17,078 bases of DNA from Spirochaetales bacterium. Lineage in GTDB: Bacteria; Spirochaetota; Spirochaetia; SZUA-6; DRHE01. The notes beneath the pieces are model-generated. The model saw only the letters and a list, made by a program, of their open reading frames with translations, ran no database searches and had not been told where the DNA came from. Location of the stretch: assembly GCA_011049745.1 (NCBI GenBank), contig DRHE01000008.1, forward strand, positions 1 through 17,078, read 5' to 3'. The stretch's first letter is position 1, and each line of letters begins with the position of its first letter. The translations under genes were made by a program, and so were the position numbers. This document shows positions 1 through 7,400 of this stretch, in pieces.

Positions 1-52
1 AATGGCTGAAATCACTCTGATTAGAAGGAAATTCTAGATAGTCATGTTTGAC

Positions 53-81
53 TTGACAATTTCAATGCTTATTAATATAAT
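53..81 (+). promoter_or_regulatory. Consensus sigma-70-type promoter for rho-rpmE
   Basis: A perfect -35 hexamer TTGACA (53-58) and a perfect -10 hexamer TATAAT (76-81) are separated by exactly 17 bases. Transcription would start near 88 and leave a leader of about 80 nt before the rho start codon. An exact match at both hexamers with optimal spacing, placed just before rho, makes this a strong call. It suggests high basal transcription that may be tempered in the leader. Confidence 0.85.
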
Positions 82-101
82 AGTTAGTAAAGATTCTGCT
101 A

Positions 102-153
102 ACCGAATAATATCCGAATAATAAATTCAATCCCGAAAGAATATGTGAATTTA
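102..153 (+). repeat. rho leader: 11-nt tandem repeat and AT-rich stem-loop
   Basis: Inside the predicted 5' leader of rho, CCGAATAATA occurs at 103-112 and again at 114-123, a period of 11 bases. A looser relative, CCGAAAGAATA, lies at 133-143. A perfect 8-bp inverted repeat, TAAATTCA (122-129) and TGAATTTA (146-153), encloses a 16-nt loop and ends 6 nt before the GGGGAG ribosome-binding site at 160-165. Rho is often autoregulated in its leader, so a regulatory role is possible. The sequence shows only the repeats, and the function is inference. Confidence 0.4.
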
Positions 154-169
154 GTTTACGGGGAGTTAG

Positions 170-1999
170 ATGGTAATAATCCGAAAGAAAAAGAATTCAG
201 GCAATGGCGAAGGCAGCGACGAATCTCTGCATAGAATGCAGAATAAATTTGAGCCGGCATCATCCGGGAATGATGAGAATGATATTCCCTTACAGCAGGT
301 TGAAGAAAGTCCGTCAGTAGATGAAGCTTCGCTTTTCCCTCCCGGGAAGGAATACACCGGTGTTGCTGAAACTCCAGGAATTGAGAAAAATAATAAAAAA
401 GGGCGTAAGAAAAAGATCCGGGTTGAGCTTATTAAAGAACCCGATCTGCCGTTGAGTGAGCTGGAAAGTGAGCCGCAGCCGGAAAAAGATATGGAAACTG
501 TAAATGATAGGATTAATTCTGAACCGCGCCCTTCTGTTTCTCAAGATGCAATAGCGAAATCTGCAGTTAATGAGGGTACGGGATCCAGTGAATTCGTTTC
601 TGAGGCTGCTTCTAATGCCACTATGCCGTCAAATGCCAGGCGAAAAAACCGTGGCAATGATAGAAGGGGTTTACATAACTCGAGTAAATTCAACAAGAAT
701 AGAAATATCTCTGAAGAGCTGGAAAAGCTGCATATCAACGAGCTGATCCGCATAAATATGCCCGAATTACGTACTCTGGCCGTAGAAAAGGGTATCAGTC
801 ACGAGGCTTTGATATCTATGAAAAAGCAGGAGCTTATCTTCAATATACTGAAGCTTCATACAGAACACGGCGGCCAGATAAATGCGTATGGAGCTCTGGA
901 GACCCTTCCTGACGGTTACGGTTTCCTGCGCTCTCCCCATTACAGCTATCTTCCCGGTCCTGATGACATCTATATTTCACCGTCACAGATCCGGCTATTT
1001 AACCTAAGAACAGGGGATACAGTTTCCGGGCAGATCAGGCCCCCCAAAGAGGGTGAGCGGTTTTTTGCCATGCTGCGGGTTGAGAGTGTAAACTTTGATG
1101 ACCCGGAAATAGCCCAGGCCCGAATTCCCTTTGATAACCTGACACCGCTCTATCCTGACCAGATGATTAATCTGGAGACTTCAACCAAACCGCTATCTGT
1201 CAGGATGATTAATCTTTTTTCTCCTATTGGCAAGGGTCAAAGGGGGCTTATTGTTTCCCCCCCGAGAACGGGCAAGACAATTATCCTGCAGCAGGTTGCC
1301 AATGCCATTACCGCCAATCATCCGGAGATCTTCGTTATTGTGCTTTTAATAGATGAACGTCCGGAAGAAGTCACCGATATGCAGCGTAGTGTTGAGGGAG
1401 AGGTAGTATCTTCGACCTTTGATGAGCAGGCAACGCGGCATGTACAGGTAGCAGAGATGGTTATCGAGAAGGCCAAGCGCCTGGTGGAGCACAAGAGGGA
1501 TGTGGTAATACTATTAGATTCCATCACCCGGCTGGCTCGCGCTTATAATCAAACCGTGCCGACTTCCGGTAAAATCCTGTCTGGTGGTGTTGATTCGAAT
1601 GCTCTGCATAAACCCAAGCGCTTTTTTGGAGCCGCCCGTAATATTGAAGAGGGGGGGAGCCTGACTATTATTGCTACTGCGCTAATTGAAACAGGCAGCC
1701 GCATGGATGAAGTTATCTTTGAGGAGTTCAAAGGCACCGGCAATATGGAGCTCAATCTGGACCGCAGGCTTTCTGATCGCAGGCTTTATCCGGCAATCAA
1801 TATCAAGAGATCAGGTACACGGAAAGAGGAGCTCCTATTAAAAGAGGAAGAATTAAGCAAGATGTGGGTTCTGCGCAAAGTAATTAATCCCATGGATGAT
1901 GTGCAAATTATTGAGCTGCTGATTGACAGAATGCTGAAAACCAAGAATAATGAGGCTTTCATGAAGTCAATGAATACTTCATCGGTGGCGGAAAGCTGA
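170..1999 (+). CDS. rho: Transcription termination factor Rho with long N-terminal extension
   Basis: Rho is the hexameric RNA-dependent ATPase that loads on nascent RNA and terminates transcription. At 609 residues it is well above the roughly 420 of the E. coli protein. Residues 1 to about 180 are a low-complexity, charged region rich in Glu, Lys, Asn and Ser. The Rho N-terminal helical domain follows at about 183-232, and the cold-shock-like RNA-binding domain at about 235-315. The ATPase core has Walker A SPPRTGKT (363-370) and Walker B VVILLD (445-450). The Q/R-loop region follows, with RLARAYN at 454-460 and [21 protein letters not shown] at 471-491. The ATG at 170 has GGGGAG four bases upstream. 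rpmE follows after 39 nt. The core is complete and looks catalytically intact. Confidence 0.97.
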   Translation: MVIIRKKKNSGNGEGSDESLHRMQNKFEPASSGNDENDIPLQQVEESPSVDEASLFPPGKEYTGVAETPGIEKNNKKGRKKKIRVELIKEPDLPLSELESEPQPEKDMETVNDRINSEPRPSVSQDAIAKSAVNEGTGSSEFVSEAASNATMPSNARRKNRGNDRRGLHNSSKFNKNRNISEELEKLHINELIRINMPELRTLAVEKGISHEALISMKKQELIFNILKLHTEHGGQINAYGALETLPDGYGFLRSPHYSYLPGPDDIYISPSQIRLFNLRTGDTVSGQIRPPKEGERFFAMLRVESVNFDDPEIAQARIPFDNLTPLYPDQMINLETSTKPLSVRMINLFSPIGKGQRGLIVSPPRTGKTIILQQVANAITANHPEIFVIVLLIDERPEEVTDMQRSVEGEVVSSTFDEQATRHVQVAEMVIEKAKRLVEHKRDVVILLDSITRLARAYNQTVPTSGKILSGGVDSNALHKPKRFFGAARNIEEGGSLTIIATALIETGSRMDEVIFEEFKGTGNMELNLDRRLSDRRLYPAINIKRSGTRKEELLLKEEELSKMWVLRKVINPMDDVQIIELLIDRMLKTKNNEAFMKSMNTSSVAES

Positions 2000-2038
2000 A
2001 GCGAAGCTGAATGCAGTTGATACTTTGGGGGTAATAGA

Positions 2039-2239
2039 TTGAAAAAAGGTATTCATCCTAAATATGAAGAAACCACCATAACCTGTGTATGTGGAAATAC
2101 TATAAAAACCCGTTCTACGGTAAAAATGATAGATACGGAAATATGTTCCAACTGTCATCCATTCTTTACCGGTAAACAGAAGCTGGTTGATACAGCCGGG
2201 CGGGTAGAGCGCTTCAGAAAGAGATATAAGATAAGCTAG
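2039..2239 (+). CDS. rpmE: Large ribosomal subunit protein bL31 (zinc-binding type)
   Basis: This 66-residue protein belongs to the bL31 family of the 50S central protuberance, which bridges to the 30S subunit. Cys16, Cys18, Cys36 and Cys39 form the CxC...CxxC zinc site of the C+ form, followed by the family signature HPFFTGKQK (40-48). Bacteria with such a form often carry a Cys-less paralogue elsewhere, which cannot be judged here. The start codon is TTG, supported by GGGGG at 2027-2031 seven bases upstream; no in-frame ATG precedes it. It lies 39 nt after rho and is probably cotranscribed with it, an arrangement known from several bacterial phyla. Confidence 0.95.
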   Translation: MKKGIHPKYEETTITCVCGNTIKTRSTVKMIDTEICSNCHPFFTGKQKLVDTAGRVERFRKRYKIS

Positions 2240-2291
2240 TAGTCAGAGCGGATAGAATAGATTTCTTCAAGAAAAATTCTTTAGCGGTTAT

Positions 2292-2720
2292 TCACTGCAG
2301 TTTGATTAATTTCTCTATCATCAGGCGGATGCGGCAGGAAAGAGAAGTTAGAAAGCGCTTGGTCCATTGAGGGCTGGCTCTGAAGATGTCGGCAAAATCC
2401 TCTTTGGAAAAGACAAGCGCTTTAACCGGCCCCTTGGTAATCACTGTAGCTGAACGAACCGAGCGGTCGAAAAAGCTCATCTCGCCTATCAATTCACCGC
2501 TGCCCAGGGTTGCCAGGACTTTGTACTTTTTCTCCATTTTTCGAGTTATATAAACCTCTCCGGAAAGGAGCCAGAATATTTCCTGTTTGGTCTCACCCTC
2601 TTTGATCAGGATTGTTTTATCAGGAAATTCTCTTCCGAATTTTTCTTTAATATGCTCATCAATAGCCTCTTCAGCCTGAAAGCCGATCTTCATGATGTCA
2701 TTGTATTCTTTTTCCTGCAT
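2292..2720 (-). CDS. Small cyclic-nucleotide-binding-domain protein, canonical binding motif
   Basis: This 142-residue protein is a single cyclic-nucleotide-binding domain (CNBD) with flanking helices. Residues about 31-107 form the beta-roll. The phosphate-binding cassette GELIGEMSFFDRSVRSATV (75-93) keeps the Glu (E80) and the Arg (R89) that contact the cyclic phosphate and ribose in the CRP/PKA family. No helix-turn-helix domain follows, so it is not a CRP-type DNA-binding regulator. It may be a cNMP sensor acting through protein contacts. It is the second gene of a two-gene unit: its ATG lies 6 nt past the stop of the upstream CNBD gene, and the AAAAGG overlapping that stop can serve as its ribosome-binding site. 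Which cyclic nucleotide binds, if any, is unknown. Confidence 0.85.
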   Translation of the reverse strand: MQEKEYNDIMKIGFQAEEAIDEHIKEKFGREFPDKTILIKEGETKQEIFWLLSGEVYITRKMEKKYKVLATLGSGELIGEMSFFDRSVRSATVITKGPVKALVFSKEDFADIFRASPQWTKRFLTSLSCRIRLMIEKLIKLQ

Positions 2721-2726
2721 AATCGC

Positions 2727-3137
2727 TTACCTTTTTATAAGACCGATCTTTTCTCCGAATTCAGCATTTAAAATGCGAAGGAACCGGGTTAATCCGGTTA
2801 TTGAAGCCTGGGCCAGTTCCCAGGAAACCCCGGAAGCAAGCTCAAAATTTTCCTGATCCCAACTATAGAGTATAGACGGCTCCATGGCAAAGGCTGAAGT
2901 CAACCGGTTACATTCCGCTAATGGCTCCACCAATCCGAAGATTGAATCCGGCTGCAGGTATATGGGAAATTTAGCGCCGCCGGCCAGAGTGATATCAATT
3001 TTGACCAGGCCGGCAGTAATGAAAAATATTGGTTTATTCTCATTTGGATCTCCGGCTTTATAGATAACTGTACCAGCTTCAAATATATTTTCTTCACCAT
3101 ACTGCAGGTAAGATTCCATATACTTTCTTTTCGACAC
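2727..3137 (-). CDS. Small cyclic-nucleotide-binding-domain protein, degenerate binding motif
   Basis: This 136-residue single CNBD protein is paralogous in fold to the gene just downstream. The beta-roll covers about residues 17-97. The phosphate-binding cassette is altered: FGLVEPL (67-73) has Leu69 where the family Glu is expected. Arg78 is followed by LTSA rather than directly by Ser/Ala. Cyclic nucleotide binding may therefore be lost or changed. There is no DNA-binding domain. The start is GTG at 3137, with AAAAGG seven bases upstream. An ATG begins two bases earlier but in another frame. It is divergent from galK and leads the CNBD pair. A pseudo-sensor partner for its neighbour is an inference. 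Confidence 0.8.
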   Translation of the reverse strand: MSKRKYMESYLQYGEENIFEAGTVIYKAGDPNENKPIFFITAGLVKIDITLAGGAKFPIYLQPDSIFGLVEPLAECNRLTSAFAMEPSILYSWDQENFELASGVSWELAQASITGLTRFLRILNAEFGEKIGLIKR

Positions 3138-3152
3138 ATATGAACCTTTTTA

Positions 3153-3205
3153 TTGAATACTTTTACCTTTTCCATTACTATACACTGCTGTTTCGATCCT
3201 TTTAA
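3153..3205. promoter_or_regulatory. Back-to-back divergent promoters for CNBD pair and galK-surE
   Basis: On the + strand, TTGAAT (3153-3158), 17 bases and TACTAT (3176-3181) would start galK mRNA near 3188. On the - strand, TTAAAA (complement of 3200-3205), 17 bases and TATAGT (complement of 3177-3182) would start the CNBD mRNA near 3170. The two -10 elements occupy nearly the same bases, so polymerase could occupy only one at a time. The hexamers are partial matches (four or five of six), and the call rests on spacing and position. Confidence 0.5.
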
Positions 3206-3217
3206 GCGGAGTCTTTG

Positions 3218-4372
3218 ATGGAAGATATTATTAGATCTCATAAAGAGATCTATGGAGAAAAACCCCTGGTTATTGCCTCAGCTCCAGGGCGAGTGAACCT
3301 TATAGGTGAACACACTGACTATAATGATGGTTTTGTACTGCCCATGGCTATTGATTTTAGAGTTATGGTCGCCGTGTCACCAAGAAAGGATCAGAATCTC
3401 AAATTTTATTCAGTGGATTTTGACGATAAGAAACGAACCAGTATTTCCAACCTGCGTTATAAAAGAGAAGATAGGTGGGCAAATTACCCTAAAGGAATGA
3501 TCAATGTAATCTTAAGTAAAGGCTACCGAGTTGAGGGGATTAATTTAACCGTTAAGGGTAATGTGCCGGTAAGCGCCGGGCTTTCTTCTTCAGCAGCACT
3601 GGAAATAGCAACGGGCTTTGCTATACGGGAGTTATTTAAGCTGGATATTTCCGGACTTGAAATGGCTATGCTTGCGCGGGATGCGGAAGACAGTTTTGTC
3701 GGTGTCCACTGCGGTGTAATGGATCAATTCATTTCCTGTTTAGCCCGGGAAGAGCATGTGATGCTTATTGATACACGCACCCTTGAATTCCGGCAAATTC
3801 CTCTAAAATTGAATACTGCTAAAATATTGATTACCAACTCAAATGTACCGCGGGCGCTGATTGATTCAGAATATAATCAACGCCGAGAAGAATGTGAAAA
3901 GTGTGTTGCTTTACTCAATACAAGAAAAAGCGGCTCCGCTTTAAGGGATTATACAGTGGCTGACCTTCGGGACTCTCTGGGCTTAATTCCTGAATCTACC
4001 CGCAAAAGGTGTCTCCATGTGGTTGAGGAAAACCAGCGTGTTCTGGATGCTGAAATAGCGCTGAAGCGTAATAATTTCTCAATCCTCGGTAAATTAATGA
4101 ACCGTTCTCACGAGAGCTTGCGTGATCTGTATGAAGTGACCTGTCCCGAGCTTGACTGGCTGGTTAAGCGGGCCTGGGAAACGGAAGGAGTCTACGGTTC
4201 AAGAATGACCGGCGCTGGTTTTGGCGGCTGCACGGTTAGCCTTATTGAGGAAGGGTCGATTCAGCTGTATAAGGAAAAGATTGAACAGTACGAAAGGATT
4301 TTTTCCTTCAAGCCTGAAATATACATCTGCAAGCCCATGGGCGGAGCGAAAATAATATATTCGAGTCTTTGA
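3218..4372 (+). CDS. galK: Galactokinase
   Basis: Galactokinase phosphorylates alpha-D-galactose to galactose 1-phosphate with ATP, the first committed step of the Leloir pathway in the cytoplasm. The galactokinase signature GRVNLIGEHTDYNDGFVLP is at residues 24-42. GHMP motif 2 is SAGLSSSAALE (119-129), the catalytic Asp is D169 in CGVMDQF, and the C-terminal GHMP motif SRMTGAGFGGCTVSL lies near the end. The length of 384 residues is typical. I start at ATG 3218, which has GGAG six bases upstream, rather than the adjacent in-frame TTG at 3215. No galT, galE or galactose transporter gene is in the window, so the rest of the pathway must be elsewhere. surE follows after 7 nt. Confidence 0.95.
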   Translation: MEDIIRSHKEIYGEKPLVIASAPGRVNLIGEHTDYNDGFVLPMAIDFRVMVAVSPRKDQNLKFYSVDFDDKKRTSISNLRYKREDRWANYPKGMINVILSKGYRVEGINLTVKGNVPVSAGLSSSAALEIATGFAIRELFKLDISGLEMAMLARDAEDSFVGVHCGVMDQFISCLAREEHVMLIDTRTLEFRQIPLKLNTAKILITNSNVPRALIDSEYNQRREECEKCVALLNTRKSGSALRDYTVADLRDSLGLIPESTRKRCLHVVEENQRVLDAEIALKRNNFSILGKLMNRSHESLRDLYEVTCPELDWLVKRAWETEGVYGSRMTGAGFGGCTVSLIEEGSIQLYKEKIEQYERIFSFKPEIYICKPMGGAKIIYSSL

Positions 4373-4379
4373 TTTCTCC

Positions 4380-5123
4380 ATGAAAATATTATTAACCAAT
4401 GATGATGGTTTTGACAGTCCCGGATTACAATTATTAAAGAAAACTTTAGAGCGAAAGCATGATATCTGGGTAATCGCACCGGATGGTAATAGAAGCGGTA
4501 GTTCCCATTCTATTACCATTAATGGGCCGACAAAGCTAAAAACTAAGGGGAAACAGGAATTTACCTGCTCAGGCACACCTGTGGATTGTGTCATATTGGG
4601 ATTGAATGGTATTATTCGGGAGAATATCGACCTGGTTATATCCGGCATCAATCTGGGCCCGAACCTGGGCACGGACATTGTATATTCCGGTACGGCAGCA
4701 GCGGCCAGACAGGCTGCTCTTATGAATAAACCGGGCATGGCGCTTTCTCTTGGTACCTATACACCTCCCTTTAATCTTGACTATCCGGTAAGCTTTATTT
4801 CCAAAAATTTGGAACTTATCAATTCTCTCTGGTCTGATAACCACTTCCTGAATATAAATTTTCCCAATAACCATTCTTCAGAGTCGAAGCCCAGGTTAAC
4901 CTTTCCCACCAGGCGAATTTACAGGGATGAAATAATCCATTTCGAGGCGCCCGATGGTGCGATCTATTGTTTCTTGGGAGGCGAAACTCCTGAGTCAAAT
5001 ATGGAGGAGGGCAGCGATTACCAGATTATTAAGATGGGTGATATTTCCCTTTCACCTATACTGATTCATCCTGTAAATCATGGGATTGAAGAGAGATATC
5101 GCAGGGTTCGGTTCCAATTATAA
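4380..5123 (+). CDS. surE: 5'/3'-nucleotidase SurE
   Basis: SurE is a metal-dependent phosphatase that removes phosphate from 5' and 3' nucleoside monophosphates and is often linked to stationary-phase survival. The metal ligands are visible: Asp8-Asp9 in LLTNDDG, Ser39 in APDGNRSG and Asn91 in SGINLGPNLGTD. The length of 247 residues is normal. It begins 7 nt after galK and has no clear Shine-Dalgarno sequence (the preceding bases are TTTGATTTCTCC). Translation therefore probably depends on coupling to galK. A galK-surE pair has no obvious shared pathway, and cotranscription is inferred from spacing alone. Confidence 0.95.
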   Translation: MKILLTNDDGFDSPGLQLLKKTLERKHDIWVIAPDGNRSGSSHSITINGPTKLKTKGKQEFTCSGTPVDCVILGLNGIIRENIDLVISGINLGPNLGTDIVYSGTAAAARQAALMNKPGMALSLGTYTPPFNLDYPVSFISKNLELINSLWSDNHFLNINFPNNHSSESKPRLTFPTRRIYRDEIIHFEAPDGAIYCFLGGETPESNMEEGSDYQIIKMGDISLSPILIHPVNHGIEERYRRVRFQL

Positions 5124-5173
5124 AATGCTTCAGTCCCTTTTAAAAAAGGTCGAAAATAATTAAGGAGAAAGAA

Positions 5174-5344
5174 ATGGAAATGCAAAGCATTCCTTCGACA
5201 ATCATAACCCTTTCGGCAAAGCCTGCTGTTGAGATAAATCAATTAATTGAATTGGAGCAGATAAAAAGGATTCTCTACCTGGGTGTTAAAAGTGTAGTAA
5301 AAACTTTAGATGGCCAGGATCATTCTGTAGATACCTTTGCCTAA
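5174..5344 (+). CDS. Small unrecognised protein, 56 residues
   Basis: An open frame of 56 codons runs from ATG 5174 to TAA 5342-5344. It has a textbook AAGGAG (5162-5167) six bases before the ATG. The product starts MEMQSIPSTIITLS and continues with a likely amphipathic helix, EINQLIELEQIKRILYLGVK (about 20-39), then a polar tail ending DHSVDTFA. It has no signal peptide, transmembrane segment or cysteine. It sits 50 nt after surE and 28 nt before the NHL protein gene, in the same direction. I do not recognise a family. The good ribosome-binding site and the lack of another use for this interval support it as real, though conservation is untested. Confidence 0.6.
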   Translation: MEMQSIPSTIITLSAKPAVEINQLIELEQIKRILYLGVKSVVKTLDGQDHSVDTFA

Positions 5345-5365
5345 TAGGTTTTATTGAGGTATAAT
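5337..5365 (+). promoter_or_regulatory. Putative promoter abutting the GTG start of the NHL gene
   Basis: TTGCCT (5337-5342), 17 bases and a perfect TATAAT (5360-5365) predict transcription beginning near 5372, at or next to the GTG start at 5373. The same interval contains GAGGT (5356-5360) and ACCTC (5367-5371), an inverted repeat flanking the -10. GAGGT could be a distant ribosome-binding site (12 nt from the GTG) on a longer transcript that the hairpin would partly hide. Promoter and hairpin readings compete. Confidence 0.4.
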
Positions 5366-5372
5366 AACCTCT

Positions 5373-7385
5373 GTGAAAAATACCATTACAATTCTTATTC
5401 TACTCTGGCTGATACCTTATGCCGCAGCTCAAAATATTGATATGGCTTTAGTAAAGTCAGATGAAAACTTTCGTTGGGGTGTACGCGCTTTCCATAGCGG
5501 TTATTATAACGATGCTGTACTCTCTTTTGAAAAAGCGATCAGCTTTAAACCGGAAAAAATTCTGCCCAGGCTCTGGCTGGGAAAAACTCTCTACAAATCA
5601 GGATTTGAACAAACTGCTCTGAATGAATGGCATTATATTTTAGATTCAGGCCGGGGGGACTCCCTGCTTAGAGATACAACCAGGGTAGTTGAGCTCCGGA
5701 GGGGTGTAGCTTCTGAGCTGAAGGCAGATGAAAATTTCGTTATTGTTCAGAGAATCGATGCCAATCTGGAATCTTATTATCCTTTACGGCGTCCCAGTTC
5801 GGTGCGCATAAGGGAGGATGGCAGTGTTTTTATTGTAGCTTTTGCTACCAATGAAATAGTTGTTGTAGATATTAACGGCGATATCCAGGAAATATGGCGC
5901 GGCGGTATCAGAGGGTTTGATCACCCCTTTGATATTCTGGAAATAGATAGGCAATTCATCTTTGTCAGCGAGTATGGTGGGAATCGTATTGCCAAATGCA
6001 ATTTATCCGGCGACAAGATCAAGGTTTTCGGCCAGACCGGCACCGGTGCCGGTGAACTGCTCGGACCGCAGTATCTGGCTACGGATAACCGAGGATATAT
6101 CTATGTAACGGATTGGGGGAACTCGCGGGTAAATAAGTATGATCTTGACGGCAATTTTATTCTCTCATTTGGCGGCAAACAAACCCCGGGTTCCCTGCTT
6201 AAAGGCCCTACCGGGATTGTTATCCAGGATAACCTGGTATATGTTGCCGACAGGATAAATAAGAATATTGAGGTTTTTGATCTAAGCGGCAACTATCTTG
6301 ACGGACTTGGCAGCGGACAGCTCAATGGGCCGGAAGGCCTCGCCAGTAAAAATGCAAATTCCATAATAATCGCGGATAGTAATCGGATTGTTGAGTTTGA
6401 TCCGGGCAAAGAAGTATGGAAAACTCAAGGTGATCTGGAATCATACGCCGGCAAGTTAACCAGTCTTGCTTATAGTCCCAATGGTGAGCTTTATGTATGC
6501 GATTTTGATCTGAATACGGTTTTCATACTTTCCGATATTTCTACCTTATATTCAAGCCTGTTTGTCCAGGTTGAGAATGTTGATGCCACAAATTTTCCGC
6601 AAATAGTAGTTAACCTAACTGTTGAAGACCGGCTGGGCAGTCCGATTATCGGCCTCAGAGAAAATAATTTTTCCATAACGGAATTCCATCAACCTGTAGC
6701 TGAAACCGCTTTAATACGTTCGGTAAATGATGAATTGCCTATGGAAGTAGCTTTGATGATCGAGAAGAATTCAGGAATGGAGAAATATCTTTCCGAGATC
6801 CGTTCGACGGCCGGAGAGATCCACAGTATCTTTGAGCGTGGAGTGAAGATAATAGGTGCCGGTATAAAGCCTCAATTGGAAGTGGATTTCGCTGCTTCTC
6901 CATTAGATTTTTTAGAGGCAGCCACCCGGGGAATGATAGGTGACAAATGGAACTTTGATCTTGCTTTGCATCGGGCAGCCTCCGAATTAATACCGGGCCA
7001 TAATCGGCGGGCAGTTATTTTCCTGACTGAAGGCTCATTGCCTGCTTCATCTTTTCAGGATTTTTTACTTACGGAAGTCACAAGTTATCTGCGTAATAAT
7101 TCAATTGCCTTATACACTATATACTGGGGCAGGGATAAACTAAGCGCGGAATTGGATTACATTTCCCGGGAAACAGGGGGTAAAAGCCGCTATTTTTATT
7201 CACCCGAGGGAATAGGTCCGCTGCTTGATGAGGTTATCAAGCGGCGGGTTCCGCTGTATACCTTGACTTACCGGTCTCGTTCACCATCTGATTTTGGCCG
7301 TAAGTATATTCCTATGGAAGCATTAGTAAATCTTCTTCGCAGGAGCGGTAGGGCGGAAAGCGGCTATTTCGCGCCCCTGGAATGA
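5373..7385 (+). CDS. Secreted TPR–NHL beta-propeller–VWA-like protein
   Basis: This 670-residue protein is probably exported. Residues 1-19 form a Sec signal peptide ending AAA before Gln20. A TPR-like helical segment follows (about 30-95). NHL-type beta-propeller repeats then run from about 137 to 390, with recurrent blades such as IYVTDWGNSRVNKYDLDG (243-260) and LVYVADRINKNIEVFDLSG (288-306). The C-terminal half (about 455-625) resembles a von Willebrand A fold, but the MIDAS motif is degenerate: EKNSG at 464-468 stands where DxSxS is expected, and FLTEG at 550-554 has Glu for the usual Asp. Such multidomain proteins usually serve as protein-interaction scaffolds. The GTG start is supported by the signal peptide. 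It is convergent with the next gene, 15 nt away. Confidence 0.85.
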   Translation: MKNTITILILLWLIPYAAAQNIDMALVKSDENFRWGVRAFHSGYYNDAVLSFEKAISFKPEKILPRLWLGKTLYKSGFEQTALNEWHYILDSGRGDSLLRDTTRVVELRRGVASELKADENFVIVQRIDANLESYYPLRRPSSVRIREDGSVFIVAFATNEIVVVDINGDIQEIWRGGIRGFDHPFDILEIDRQFIFVSEYGGNRIAKCNLSGDKIKVFGQTGTGAGELLGPQYLATDNRGYIYVTDWGNSRVNKYDLDGNFILSFGGKQTPGSLLKGPTGIVIQDNLVYVADRINKNIEVFDLSGNYLDGLGSGQLNGPEGLASKNANSIIIADSNRIVEFDPGKEVWKTQGDLESYAGKLTSLAYSPNGELYVCDFDLNTVFILSDISTLYSSLFVQVENVDATNFPQIVVNLTVEDRLGSPIIGLRENNFSITEFHQPVAETALIRSVNDELPMEVALMIEKNSGMEKYLSEIRSTAGEIHSIFERGVKIIGAGIKPQLEVDFAASPLDFLEAATRGMIGDKWNFDLALHRAASELIPGHNRRAVIFLTEGSLPASSFQDFLLTEVTSYLRNNSIALYTIYWGRDKLSAELDYISRETGGKSRYFYSPEGIGPLLDEVIKRRVPLYTLTYRSRSPSDFGRKYIPMEALVNLLRRSGRAESGYFAPLE

Positions 7386-7400
7386 AATATTGGTAAAAGA

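Noticed and set aside
2..37. Short + strand frame ending TAG at the window start, possibly the tail of an upstream gene.
   Set aside because: Only 11 codons are visible and nothing identifies a protein; it could be chance.
2254..2280. AT-rich imperfect hairpin between rpmE and the CNBD gene as a terminator.
   Set aside because: The stem has an asymmetric internal loop and almost no GC, and no adequate U-tract follows on either strand.
3215..3217. TTG immediately before the galK ATG as start codon.
   Set aside because: The adjacent in-frame ATG at 3218 is better spaced from GGAG and is the expected start.
2918..3241. A 107-codon - strand frame overlapping the CNBD gene and the start of galK.
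   Set aside because: Its product looks like an out-of-frame translation of the CNBD gene, with no family features, and it runs across the divergent promoter region.
4199..4738. A 179-codon - strand frame opposite the galK/surE junction.
   Set aside because: It is antisense to two well-supported genes and has no recognisable domain or ribosome-binding site.
5134..5154. CCTTT/AAAGG hairpin after surE as a terminator.
   Set aside because: The stem is about five AT-rich pairs, with no U-tract after it.
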